Shown here piece after piece: positions 25,668-34,144 of a DNA stretch of 34,144 nucleotides; the first letter of the stretch is position 1; every line of letters starts with the position of its first letter. The stretch comes from an uncultured Cryomorphaceae bacterium. GTDB taxonomy: Bacteria; Bacteroidota; Bacteroidia; Flavobacteriales; Schleiferiaceae. The position numbers and the translations under genes are program-made. The notes beneath the pieces are model-generated. The model had not been told where the DNA came from. It worked only from the letters and a program-made list of their open reading frames with translations, and searched no databases. The DNA is taken from NCBI GenBank assembly GCA_913060465.1, contig CAJXTR010000008.1:1-34144 (forward strand), read 5' to 3'.

Positions 25668-26255
25668 ATGAGCATGTTGGGATTGAAGTTGCCTACGGAT
25701 CCGCGATGGGCAAATGTTGCAGAGAAGAATATTGAAGAGATTCTAACGGATCACGCTTATTGTGAGCAAAAGGCCGCTTCTACTGCCATCAGTCTAATCA
25801 TTGGTTATCCCGAAAAATCAGAATTGGTCGATAAAATGACCGCCTTGGCACGTGAAGAAATGGGCCATTTCCAAATGGTTCATAACAGAATCATGCAACG
25901 CGGACTTACCCTAGGTCGTGAGCGTCGTGATGAATATGTGCATGAATTACAGTCTTATTTCCCAAAAGACGGGCACCGCGACAAAAGACTCGCTCAAAAG
26001 TTGCTTATATGTGCGTTGATAGAGGCGCGTTCATGTGAGCGTTTTAAGGTCTTAAGTGAAAATATTGAGGACCAGGAATTGGCCTCCTTTTACAATACTT
26101 TAATGGTCTCAGAGGCCAATCATTACACCATGTTCATCACCCTTGCACGTAAGTACTACGACCGTGCTAAAGTGGATGAAATGTGGGAGGGTCTGCTTCA
26201 GTTTGAGGCTGAAGTCATGGCAAAATTGGGTACAAGCGAACGTATCCACGGATAA
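25668..26255 (+). CDS. miaE: tRNA-(ms[2]io[6]A)-hydroxylase
   Basis: 'ILTDHAYCEQKAASTAISLIIGYPE', 'REEMGHFQMVHNRI', 'LLICALIEARSCERFKVLSE', 'SEANHYTMFITLARKYY'. Confidence 0.93.
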   Translation: MSMLGLKLPTDPRWANVAEKNIEEILTDHAYCEQKAASTAISLIIGYPEKSELVDKMTALAREEMGHFQMVHNRIMQRGLTLGRERRDEYVHELQSYFPKDGHRDKRLAQKLLICALIEARSCERFKVLSENIEDQELASFYNTLMVSEANHYTMFITLARKYYDRAKVDEMWEGLLQFEAEVMAKLGTSERIHG

Positions 26256-26276
26256 GAACCTATTAACAGAGAAATC

Positions 26277-27374
26277 ATGAATACAGAATTGAAATCAACC
26301 GCACTAGAAGCTGTGCATATCGAAATGGGGGCTAAGATGGTTCCTTTCGCGGGGTACAACATGCCCGTTCAGTACAGTGGGTTGAAACTTGAGCACCAAG
26401 CCGTACGTGAGCGCGCTGGGATGTTTGATGTTAGTCACATGGGCGAGTTCTTCGTCACTGGACCTGATGCGTTGAATTTTTTACAGAAAGTCACCTCGAA
26501 CGATGTAAGTAAATTACTTCCAGGTAAGATTCAATACAGCTGCATGCCCAACGAGCAAGGCGGTATTGTTGATGATCTTTTGGTTTACTGCTTTTCTAAC
26601 GAGCATTTCCTTTTGGTAGTAAATGCGTCGAACATGGACAAAGATTGGAACCATTTGATGAAGTACACCGAAGGTTTTGATGTCCAATTACGCAATGATA
26701 GTGATGCTTACTCATTACTTGCGGTTCAAGGTCCTAAAGCCACAGAAATCCTTCAGACTCTTACCGGTGAGAACTTGAGTGAGATTAAATACTACCATTT
26801 CGTCATTGGCGAGATTGCCGGTATTTCAGATGTGATCATTTCAGCGACAGGCTACACGGGTGCAGGTGGTTTTGAACTCTATGCCTATAATCAGGACGCC
26901 AAGAAGCTGTGGGATGCTGTTTTAGCCGCCGGTGAACCACATGGACTATTGCCAGCAGGATTGGGTGCACGCGATACATTGCGTTTAGAAATGGGAATGT
27001 GCCTATATGGCAACGATATTGACGATACTACAAGCCCATTGGAGGCTGGTCTTGGTTGGATTACAAAATTCACCAAAGACTTCATTTCTTCAGAAACCTT
27101 TGCGGCTCAAAAAGAAGCTGGCGTTTCGAAGAAGCTCGTTGGTTTCGAAATGGTTGAACGTGGTATCCCACGTCACGGTTACGATATCGCAGATTTAGAA
27201 GGAAACGTGATCGGCCGAGTAACCTCCGGTACCAACAGTCCAACCACCGGTAAGAACATCGGTATGGGCTACGTTCCGGTTGCTCTTGCCGAGGAAGGCA
27301 GCGAATTCGCGGTTGTGATTCGAGAGAAGTTAATCAAAGCACAGGTAGTTAAACTGCCCTTTGTGAAGAAGTAA
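26277..27374 (+). CDS. gcvT: Glycine cleavage system aminomethyltransferase GcvT
   Basis: 'HIEMGAKMVPFAGYNMPVQYSG', 'AGMFDVSHMGEFFVTGPDALNFLQKVTSNDV', 'TGYTGAGGFELY'. Confidence 0.97.
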   Translation: MNTELKSTALEAVHIEMGAKMVPFAGYNMPVQYSGLKLEHQAVRERAGMFDVSHMGEFFVTGPDALNFLQKVTSNDVSKLLPGKIQYSCMPNEQGGIVDDLLVYCFSNEHFLLVVNASNMDKDWNHLMKYTEGFDVQLRNDSDAYSLLAVQGPKATEILQTLTGENLSEIKYYHFVIGEIAGISDVIISATGYTGAGGFELYAYNQDAKKLWDAVLAAGEPHGLLPAGLGARDTLRLEMGMCLYGNDIDDTTSPLEAGLGWITKFTKDFISSETFAAQKEAGVSKKLVGFEMVERGIPRHGYDIADLEGNVIGRVTSGTNSPTTGKNIGMGYVPVALAEEGSEFAVVIREKLIKAQVVKLPFVKK

Positions 27375-27383
27375 GATGTTAAG

Positions 27384-27410
27384 AGCGCCCTTGTAAGGGC
27401 GCTTTTTTTT
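27384..27410 (+). terminator. Rho-independent terminator after gcvT
   Basis: AGCGCCCTT-GT-AAGGGCGCT followed by a T tract. Confidence 0.9.
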
Positions 27411-27415
27411 GGAGC

Positions 27416-27448
27416 AAAAAAAAGTAGCGCTGCTTTCCTCAGCGCTAC
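27416..27448 (-). terminator. Minus-strand terminator for the 78-aa gene
   Basis: On the minus strand: GTAGCGCTG-AGGAAAG-CAGCGCTAC followed by TTTTTTTT. Confidence 0.85.
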
Positions 27449-27485
27449 CTTAACCCAAATACAAACAGAGTGAACGGAAAGACGT

Positions 27486-27722
27486 TTATGCGTTAGCCAA
27501 CTCTAATTCTGCTAGGATTGCTTGTCCTGCAGGGTGGTGGCTGTATCGTTCTAAATATTCGTCAACAGCGTAAGTGTATTCCTTGCATCTGTTGTAGTTC
27601 AAGCACTTAAGTTCGCGTACAACTCCCGCCTCAGCATCCAAGTAAACCTCAATGACACTTTCTGGATTATTGATGGTATACAAAGGTTGGTTGGCGTTGG
27701 ATGTTGTGTTAAACTCAGTCAT
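27486..27722 (-). CDS. Hypothetical protein, 78 aa, monocistronic
   Basis: ORF with its own TAnnTTTG element upstream (27777-27784, minus strand) and its own terminator (27416-27448). Confidence 0.7.
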   Translation of the reverse strand: MTEFNTTSNANQPLYTINNPESVIEVYLDAEAGVVRELKCLNYNRCKEYTYAVDEYLERYSHHPAGQAILAELELANA

Positions 27723-27776
27723 GTGCTAAAACTTTCTTTATGGAGTAATAAAACTCGCTTATTATTAATTCTAAAG

Positions 27777-27784
27777 CAAAAATA
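27777..27784 (-). promoter_or_regulatory. TAnnTTTG -7 element (TATTTTTG) for the 78-aa gene
   Basis: Plus-strand CAAAAATA, about 55 bp upstream of the ATG at 27722. Confidence 0.45.
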
Positions 27785-27905
27785 GCGTACTTTTCTTGAA
27801 TAGGGAATAATACAATTGGATTTTTTGTGATTTCTGTACAATTAGACAGAGAAATACTACTAATGATGAAATGATGTACTTTTACGGCAGAATCTATACA
27901 GACCT

Positions 27906-28376
27906 ATGAAAATTGATAAGCTAGACAAACAAATTCTAGAATACCTGGTCAAGGATGCTAGAAAACCCTTCACGGAAATAGCGAAAGATTTATTAGTCAG
28001 CCCGGGAACCATCCACGTTCGTGTAAAGAAGATGGAGCAATTAGGCGTCATTAAAAGCACGTCCATTAGTGTGGATTACGAGAAGCTCGGCTTTGGCTTT
28101 ATTGCCTATGTAGGTTTGTATACCAAGCGTTCGTTATCCTCTCCAAATATTATCGAACTCTTGAAGGAAGTGCCGGAAGTTACTGTTGCACACTTAGCAA
28201 CCGGTAAATATGGAATCTTCTGTAAGATTCGTTGTCGCGATGCTTCCCATGCGAAAGATGTGATTTTTAGAATCAATGATATCGAAGGTGTAGAGAATAC
28301 AGAGAGTATGATCAGTTTGGAAGAGAGTATCAATTCAAATGCAGGGTTGCTTCAGTTGATCATAGACGAGAAATAA
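27906..28376 (+). CDS. Lrp/AsnC family transcriptional regulator
   Basis: 'MKIDKLDKQILEYLVKDARKPFTEIAKDLLVSPGTIHVRVKKMEQLGVIKSTSISVDYEKLGF' HTH plus a RAM-like C-terminus. Confidence 0.96.
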   Translation: MKIDKLDKQILEYLVKDARKPFTEIAKDLLVSPGTIHVRVKKMEQLGVIKSTSISVDYEKLGFGFIAYVGLYTKRSLSSPNIIELLKEVPEVTVAHLATGKYGIFCKIRCRDASHAKDVIFRINDIEGVENTESMISLEESINSNAGLLQLIIDEK

Positions 28377-28401
28377 TTTCGAGAAAAATTATAGAAACAA
28401 G

Positions 28402-28439
28402 AACCCCCGCGAGGCGCAGCCTCGCGGGGGTTTCTTTTT
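28402..28439. terminator. Bidirectional terminator between the lrp-like gene and GAPDH
   Basis: AACCCCCGCGAGGC-GCA-GCCTCGCGGGGGTT, 14-bp perfect stem, T-rich on the + side and A-rich upstream, between convergent genes. Confidence 0.9.
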
Positions 28440-28467
28440 GGTTTGATTTGCGCGCTTCGCGCGCTAC

Positions 28468-29901
28468 TTAATAGTAGGCAGGTCTACGTACGCCAGTGAA
28501 ATGCTTGGCGAGACGAATAACTTGACGGCTGTAGCCGTATTCATTATCATACCACACATAAAGGATGGCGGTCATGCCATCTTCGGTGACTTGGGTGGCG
28601 TGTACGTCGAAGATGCTAGGTGCAGCATTTCCTACGATATCACTTGAAACCAATTCATTTGAGGTGTTGTAATGAATTTGCTCCACTAGGGGGCCGTTTA
28701 GTGCTGCTTCCTTTACGGTTGCAAGCAAATGCTCTAAGGTTGTCGGTTTTTCAAGTTGAAGGTTCAGGATCGCAAGTGAACCATTAGGCACCGGTACACG
28801 AATGGCATTTGAGGTAAGTTTTGATCCTAATCCAGGAATACACTTATCTACTGCCTGTCCGGCACCAGTTTCAGTAATAACCATATTCATGGCAGCAGCG
28901 CGTCCTCTGCGGTATTTGCTGTGCATGTTGTCCACCAAGTTCTGATCGTTGGTGTAGGCATGAATGGTTTCTAAATGGCCTTTGCTTATACCATAGGTTT
29001 CGTTCATGACCTTAAGCACTGGTGAGATGGCATTGGTCGTACAACTCGCTGCGGAGATGATGCGCTCTTTTTTACCTACCGATTGTTGGTTTACACCATG
29101 AACGACATTCGGAATGCCTTTTCCTGGAGCGGTAAGGAGTACTTTGTCAATGCCTTTGCCTTCGAGATGTTTGCTCAAGGCGACATCGTCGCGGAAGGCT
29201 CCAGAGTTGTCGATCAACAGCGCATTGTTAATACCATAGCTGGTGTAATCCGCTTGGGTTGGGTCCGGGGTTGGAATGAAGTAGACAGGGCGACCATTTA
29301 CAACAAGTGCCATGTTTTCTTCATCCACGAGCACTGTGCCTGGGAAATCGCCGTGTACTGAATCAATTTTCAGTAGTGAAGCACGCTTGTGAAGACTTGC
29401 TGTATTGATGCTACGTACGGCGACGGCGCGCAAGCGCAATTGGTTCCCACTGCCTTCTTGAACAATAAGCTCTCGGGCAAGCAAGCGACCTATTCGGCCA
29501 AAACCAAACAATACAACATCTCTAGGTTCTAGGGTAGAGGGACGGAATAAATCACTGAGGTTGTTGATGATAAATGCATCTGCGGTGTCTTCACTTTGAC
29601 GCCATTCATGTGTGAGTTTGCCAATGTCTATTTTGGCATTTTCGATGGCAGTGAGTTTTAACGCTTGTAGCATTTCGAGTGTATTATCAATACTGATCGC
29701 CTTTCCAACGAAATCGTTCGCGTATTGATGGAGCTCTAAGATTTGGCTTGAGCTCTTATCGCGCAATTGGTTTCTGAAAAGGACAATCTCAACTCCTCGG
29801 TTGTAGAATAATTCATGGACACAGGCACTGATGTCCACTGCAAGACGTTCGTTGTGAATACGAAGTCCTACTTTTTGAGAGTACTCATTTTGAGCAATCA
29901 T
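28468..29901 (-). CDS. gap: Glyceraldehyde-3-phosphate dehydrogenase, N-terminally extended form
   Basis: 477 aa; Rossmann 'VVLFGFGRIGRLLARELI', catalytic 'SAASCTTNAISPVLKVM', 'WYDNEYGYSRQVIRLAKH'; about 125-aa N-terminal extension. Confidence 0.93.
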   Translation of the reverse strand: MIAQNEYSQKVGLRIHNERLAVDISACVHELFYNRGVEIVLFRNQLRDKSSSQILELHQYANDFVGKAISIDNTLEMLQALKLTAIENAKIDIGKLTHEWRQSEDTADAFIINNLSDLFRPSTLEPRDVVLFGFGRIGRLLARELIVQEGSGNQLRLRAVAVRSINTASLHKRASLLKIDSVHGDFPGTVLVDEENMALVVNGRPVYFIPTPDPTQADYTSYGINNALLIDNSGAFRDDVALSKHLEGKGIDKVLLTAPGKGIPNVVHGVNQQSVGKKERIISAASCTTNAISPVLKVMNETYGISKGHLETIHAYTNDQNLVDNMHSKYRRGRAAAMNMVITETGAGQAVDKCIPGLGSKLTSNAIRVPVPNGSLAILNLQLEKPTTLEHLLATVKEAALNGPLVEQIHYNTSNELVSSDIVGNAAPSIFDVHATQVTEDGMTAILYVWYDNEYGYSRQVIRLAKHFTGVRRPAYY

Positions 29902-29932
29902 ATGTGAAAGAATAATTGGTGGTTCTATGGGA

Positions 29933-29940
29933 CAAAGTTA
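29933..29940 (-). promoter_or_regulatory. TAnnTTTG -7 element (TAACTTTG) for gap
   Basis: Plus-strand CAAAGTTA, 31 bp upstream of the ATG at 29901. Confidence 0.5.
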
Positions 29941-30054
29941 CTGACCACCTTGGGTTCGGCATAGAATAAAAATGCTTTTTATCTTTCTGTAAATGAGCGG
30001 TTTATGGAGTTTTTAAAGTGTGTATTTTGGACACTTAGAAGAAAGTTCTTGCCT

Positions 30055-30087
30055 AAAAAAAGAGCGCGAGCCCAAGGGCTCGCGCTC
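30055..30087 (-). terminator. Rho-independent terminator after the htrA/deg-like gene
   Basis: Minus strand: GAGCGCGAGCCC-TT-GGGCTCGCGCTC followed by TTTTTTT. Confidence 0.92.
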
Positions 30088-30092
30088 AGAAA

Positions 30093-31547
30093 TTACCATT
30101 CAAACGCGTAGTAATTTGCCTTTCCATTGGGTTCAAATCCTTGAATGAGGACACCATCGCCGGGATTGAATTGCCGTGCGAGGTTTTCAAATTTTTCAAC
30201 TTCGTCAATGTAAATATTGTTGAGTTTGATGATGATGAAGTCTTCTGGGATTCCGGCTTTTTCGAATCGGCCACCAACAACTTTGGTCACCCGTACACCG
30301 TAACGCAAGCCCATTTTACGTTTTTCTGCCGAACTGAGATCTTCCAACTCTGCTCCAAAGCTGCGCAATAGCTCTTCTTCCTTGGTCAACATTTCAGTGG
30401 TGCCCAATTTATTCTTCAATAGCAACTCAAATTTCTTGTTTTGACCTTTGCGGTTTACCACTATTTCTAGGCGTTCGCCAGGGCGGTGTTGGCCTAAGGC
30501 CTCTGTTAAATCAGCCCCGCTTTTTACCACTTTACCAGCCACATTGACGATAACATCGCCCATTTCGATGCCTGCGTCGTCTGCGGATCCGCCTTTAATT
30601 ACGTTTGCAACATAGACCCCGGCATTAATATTAAGATCCAGCTCGGCAGCTAGGGCAGGAGTAACTTCATTGTAGTTGATGCCCATAAAGGCTCGCTGTA
30701 CTCTACCGAAATCACGCAAGTCTTTGACTACTTTCATCATAAGATTTGCCGGCACAGCGAAGCTATATCCTTCAAAAGAGCCACTTCGACTAGATATGGC
30801 GGTGTTGATGCCCACTAGATCCCCAGCGGTATTCACTAATGCACCGCCAGAGTTTCCTGGATTAACGGCGGCATCAGTTTGCAGGAAGCTTTCGATAGCA
30901 CTCTGCTCATCAATAATATTAATATCCCGACCCTTGGCAGAAATTATTCCTGCGGTCACGGTGCTGGTAAGGTTGAATGGATTGCCCACTGCGAGCACCC
31001 ATTGGCCTAATCGGACTTCATCAGAATTTGCCACATTAACGGTAGCCAGATCTTTAGCATCGATCTTTAATAGCGCAATATCTGTTGTAGGGTCAGTGCC
31101 CACAAGGGTTGCGGTGTATTCGTCATTGTTTGCGGTAGCCACTACAATCTCCTTCGCGCCATCTATGACGTGGTTATTCGTTACTATGTATCCATCAGAG
31201 GTCAGTATAACCCCCGAACCCGATCCTTGGACTTCATAACGCTGTGGCGTTGATGGTCGACCGAAAAATAGGTCGTTAAACGGGTTGTAATAGTTTTGGA
31301 CGCGCTCTGCTGTGGTTTTAACGTGGACCACGGCCTCCACCGTTTTTTCTGCCGCTTCGACAAAATCGTTCGGCATAGCGGCCGCCGCGGCCGTGAAACT
31401 TGCACGTTGAATAGGGGCTTGTTCCTTTTGTTCTACAACTACTGTTTTCGAACCTAAGCCCAATGCATATGCTCCACCTAAAGCGATAGCTGCTCCAGTA
31501 ATGGCGGTAACAAGTAAGGTGTAAGAATTCTTGTTTAGCACTTTCAT
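30093..31547 (-). CDS. HtrA/Deg-family trypsin-like serine protease with two PDZ regions
   Basis: 'GSGSGVILTSDGYIVTNNHVIDGA', 'TDIALLKIDA', 'TDAAVNPGNSGGALVNTAGDLVGINTAI', PDZ 'GVYVANVIKGGSADDAGIEMGDVIVNVAG'. Confidence 0.96.
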   Translation of the reverse strand: MKVLNKNSYTLLVTAITGAAIALGGAYALGLGSKTVVVEQKEQAPIQRASFTAAAAAMPNDFVEAAEKTVEAVVHVKTTAERVQNYYNPFNDLFFGRPSTPQRYEVQGSGSGVILTSDGYIVTNNHVIDGAKEIVVATANNDEYTATLVGTDPTTDIALLKIDAKDLATVNVANSDEVRLGQWVLAVGNPFNLTSTVTAGIISAKGRDINIIDEQSAIESFLQTDAAVNPGNSGGALVNTAGDLVGINTAISSRSGSFEGYSFAVPANLMMKVVKDLRDFGRVQRAFMGINYNEVTPALAAELDLNINAGVYVANVIKGGSADDAGIEMGDVIVNVAGKVVKSGADLTEALGQHRPGERLEIVVNRKGQNKKFELLLKNKLGTTEMLTKEEELLRSFGAELEDLSSAEKRKMGLRYGVRVTKVVGGRFEKAGIPEDFIIIKLNNIYIDEVEKFENLARQFNPGDGVLIQGFEPNGKANYYAFEW

Positions 31548-31655
31548 AGGAATGTGATTTTTAGTTGAAGGTTCTTTATGGTATCTTCAAATTGTACACC
31601 AAATCAACGTAGGAGTCGGAGCGAAACACATAACTTTAACGGCTTTTAACACAGA

Positions 31656-32420
31656 ATGGCCACAACCTTTTATAAATATCACGGCGCAGGTAATGATTTC
31701 ATCCTATTCGATAATAGGCTGGGAGACATTTCGCTATCTACTGAACAAGTGGCAGCCCTCTGTCACCGTCACTTTGGCATTGGAGCGGACGGTTTGATGC
31801 TTCTTGAAAAACCCCAACGCGATGGTGATCATTTCCACATGGTCTACTACAACTCTGATGGCAATGAAAGCACCATGTGTGGTAATGGGGGGAGATGTAT
31901 TTCGCTGTTCGCACACGATCTTGGTATTGTTGAAAACCGTGCGTTATTCACAGCCATAGATGGCCCACATTGGGCAGAGATTGAAGAAGGTCGCGTACGT
32001 TTAGGCATGGTAGATGCCAGCCCTATTACGGAGCGCAATGGCGGCTTTTTTATCGATACAGGATCGCCGCATCATGTGGAGTTGCGCCAAGCAGGGCCTG
32101 ATTTTCATACAACTGCACAAAATTTGCGCAATGCCTACGGCGAATCAGGGTGTAATATAAACTTTGTCCAGGCCTGTAATGATGAAATGTCCATCCGTAC
32201 CTATGAACGTGGGGTAGAGGGTGAGACCTTGGCATGTGGAACAGGTGCTACGGGTGCGGCCATAGTGGCTGTGGCGAAGCAATGGGTCTCCGCCGCACCG
32301 GTGAAACTATATGCCCAAGGTGGGGTCTTGGAGGTCGATTTTAAAGGAGAAGGACCCTACACAGATGTTGTATTGACCGGACCTGCAGTAAAAGTATTTG
32401 AAGGAACTATCAAACTATAA
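31656..32420 (+). CDS. dapF: Diaminopimelate epimerase
   Basis: 'FYKYHGAGNDFILFDNR', 'YNSDGNESTMCGNGGRC', 'RTYERGVEGETLACGTGATGAAI'. Confidence 0.97.
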   Translation: MATTFYKYHGAGNDFILFDNRLGDISLSTEQVAALCHRHFGIGADGLMLLEKPQRDGDHFHMVYYNSDGNESTMCGNGGRCISLFAHDLGIVENRALFTAIDGPHWAEIEEGRVRLGMVDASPITERNGGFFIDTGSPHHVELRQAGPDFHTTAQNLRNAYGESGCNINFVQACNDEMSIRTYERGVEGETLACGTGATGAAIVAVAKQWVSAAPVKLYAQGGVLEVDFKGEGPYTDVVLTGPAVKVFEGTIKL

Positions 32421-32424
32421 ACCT

Positions 32425-32937
32425 ATGATACCAGTTGGAGAAATTGGCTTTTTGAGAGCCCCAGAACAATCGGACCTCAAATGGTTAATGCATCTTGAGA
32501 ATGATATGACCTTGTGGTATGTCGCCACGACGAAGGAACCGTTTTCTACTTTAACGATGCAGTCGTATTTAGCTAGACACCAGAGTGTTGTGACGGATCA
32601 GCAGTTGCGACTAGTCTTTGAAGTAGATGGCGACCCTGTTGGGGCTGTAGATGTCTTTGATTATGATCCTACAGTGAATAAAGCCGGGGTGGGCATCATC
32701 TTAGAAATGAAACACCGCGGCAAAGGATGGAGTAAACTGATGTTGGCTGCATTTGAAAATTATTGTAGTAAGGTTCTAAATATCCAGAACCTCTATGCGC
32801 ATGTGCCGTTACACAATGAACCAAGCCTAGCCTTATTTACGGGGGCCGATTATACTATCGTTGGCGACCTGAAAAATTGGATTTGGATGCATGGAAATCA
32901 CGACGATGTGCGCCTTTTCCAAAAGATTTTAGGATGA
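32425..32937 (+). CDS. GNAT family N-acetyltransferase
   Basis: 'LRAPEQSDLKWLMHLEND...', 'VGIILEMKHRGKGWSKLMLAAFENYCSKVLNIQNLYAHV...NEPSLALF'. ATG at 32425 preferred over the upstream TTG. Confidence 0.9.
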   Translation: MIPVGEIGFLRAPEQSDLKWLMHLENDMTLWYVATTKEPFSTLTMQSYLARHQSVVTDQQLRLVFEVDGDPVGAVDVFDYDPTVNKAGVGIILEMKHRGKGWSKLMLAAFENYCSKVLNIQNLYAHVPLHNEPSLALFTGADYTIVGDLKNWIWMHGNHDDVRLFQKILG

Positions 32938-33962
32938 AAAAAGCGCTCGTAGTACTCTTTGGACTTTTGGTCCCTGCGGCATTGATCTATGTAGCTTATA
33001 CCGGCTACAATGTGATCTTTGAACCGAATGTCAATCCAGATAAGGTGCCGTATGCTTTGTATGTCAATGAGGGAACTACGGCGGAAAAACTATTTGCTAC
33101 ACTGCTCGAAGACGAGGTATTGCTCGATCCGCAAGGGTTCTTACTATTGGCCAAAAACAAAGGTTTGGCTAAGGTGAAATCGGGACATTACATCATTGAG
33201 GAAGGTATGAGTAACAATACCTTGATCAATTCATTAAAAGCAGGTCTGCAGCAGCCCATTCGTATTACCTTCAATAGCGCCGCTGACCTTGAAGATTTGG
33301 CCGGTAAGCTCGGAAAGCAGTTGCTTGCGGACAGCGCAGATCTATACAAAGCATTGAAACAACCGATGGATGGCTGGGAAGGTCCATTGGCCATGGGGGC
33401 GTTTCTACCCGATACGTATGAAGTGTATTGGAATGCTTCGGCAAAATCTATTGCCATGAAGCTGTACCAAAACACCATTGCTTTCTGGACGCCGACGCGC
33501 ATTAAACAGGCGGAGGCACTGAAATTGACGCCGGGTGAGGTAAGTACCTTGGCCAGTATCGTTATGAAGGAAAGCAGTAAGGCTAGTGATCGGCCGATGG
33601 TGGCCCGATTATATTTGAATAGGCTTCAAAAAGGCATGAAGCTACAAGCGGATCCGACGGTGATCTTTGCGCTAAAAGACATCAATCCAGACGAACCGGT
33701 TCGTCGAGTGCTTACAAAGGACTTAAAGCTGGATCATCCGTACAATACCTATATGATCAAGGGTTTGCCACCCGGCCCCATTTGTGTTCCTGAAAAAGCA
33801 GCGTTGCTAGCGGTTTTAGAGGCGCCTAAGCATGATTATTTATTTATGTGTGCTAATCCAGATAACCTTGGCTACCATGCCTTCGCACGCAATTACGCAG
33901 GCCATTTAATAAACCAACGTCGTTGGACGCAGTATTTAGATTCGCGTAAAATCTACCGATAA
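32934..33962 (+). CDS. mltG: Endolytic transglycosylase MltG
   Basis: 'LASIVMKESSKASDRPMVARLYLNRLQKGMKLQADPTVIFAL', 'YNTYMIKGLPPGPICVPEKAALLAVL'; N-terminal TM; start overlaps the GNAT stop. Confidence 0.95.
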   Translation: MKKALVVLFGLLVPAALIYVAYTGYNVIFEPNVNPDKVPYALYVNEGTTAEKLFATLLEDEVLLDPQGFLLLAKNKGLAKVKSGHYIIEEGMSNNTLINSLKAGLQQPIRITFNSAADLEDLAGKLGKQLLADSADLYKALKQPMDGWEGPLAMGAFLPDTYEVYWNASAKSIAMKLYQNTIAFWTPTRIKQAEALKLTPGEVSTLASIVMKESSKASDRPMVARLYLNRLQKGMKLQADPTVIFALKDINPDEPVRRVLTKDLKLDHPYNTYMIKGLPPGPICVPEKAALLAVLEAPKHDYLFMCANPDNLGYHAFARNYAGHLINQRRWTQYLDSRKIYR

Positions 33963-34144
33963 TGGGGACCGTTATTTCAGCAGCATCGGCTGCAGCCTTG
34001 CATGGATCCGCTGTATTCTGTGATGTCGTTGCAGGTCATATTCCTGGTGCAATCAATATGCCTTTGACAGAGGTTCTTGAGAATGGCCAATTCCTAGCGC
34101 CACAAGCACTGAAAGAACATTTCGTGGCTCTATCTGAAAATCAG
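33962..34144 (+). CDS. Rhodanese-domain sulfurtransferase, cut by right window edge
   Basis: TAATG overlap with mltG; MGTVISAASAAALHGSAVFCDVVAGHIPGAINMPLTEVLENGQFLAPQALKEHFVALSENQ...; 'GHIPGAINMPLTEVL...G.FL.P..L...F' is rhodanese-like. Confidence 0.7.
   Translation, partial: MGTVISAASAAALHGSAVFCDVVAGHIPGAINMPLTEVLENGQFLAPQALKEHFVALSENQ

Noticed and set aside
26256-26276. Possible glycine riboswitch upstream of gcvT
   Set aside because: Only 21 bp separate miaE and gcvT, too short for a glycine aptamer.
30676-31239. 187-aa plus-strand ORF antisense to the HtrA/Deg gene
   Set aside because: The opposite strand encodes an unmistakable HtrA protease; no independent support.
1-34144. CRISPR arrays, tRNA/rRNA genes, transposases, integrases
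   Set aside because: No regularly spaced direct repeats, cloverleaf candidates or mobile-element proteins were recognised by eye. A tRNAscan-SE or CRISPR search would be needed to exclude them formally.

Overview
This 34 kb window looks like chromosome from a Bacteroidota (Flavobacteriia-like) bacterium. Supporting signs are recurrent TAnnTTTG promoter elements, a DUF4295 gene after rpmB-rpmG, and Bacteroidota-type envelope proteins. Most of the content is housekeeping. In order: a partial HigB/RelE-like toxin at the left edge; a minus-strand operon (M23 peptidase, carboxypeptidase-like regulatory domain protein, TonB-dependent receptor, 78-aa protein); a divergent coiled-coil - zapA - 6S-like RNA - rny unit; two envelope proteins; nucleoside phosphorylase / cinA; rpmB-rpmG-DUF4295-ftsY-rimO; cydAB; a tightly coupled cluster of LysM/MltD-like protein, two SGNH proteins and an MBOAT acyltransferase, followed by a beta-propeller protein and SulP; miaE-gcvT; a 78-aa orphan; an Lrp/AsnC regulator; an N-terminally extended GAPDH; HtrA/Deg; and dapF-GNAT-mltG-rhodanese (truncated at the right edge). 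I saw no CRISPR array, tRNA, rRNA or transposon. The best candidate for a little-described system is the LysM/SGNH/SGNH/MBOAT cluster at 16779-22227. Its first gene looks like an MltD-type lytic transglycosylase that has lost its catalytic core but kept its flanking motif and LysM repeats. The clearest non-coding element is the 6S-like RNA at about 5820-6005.
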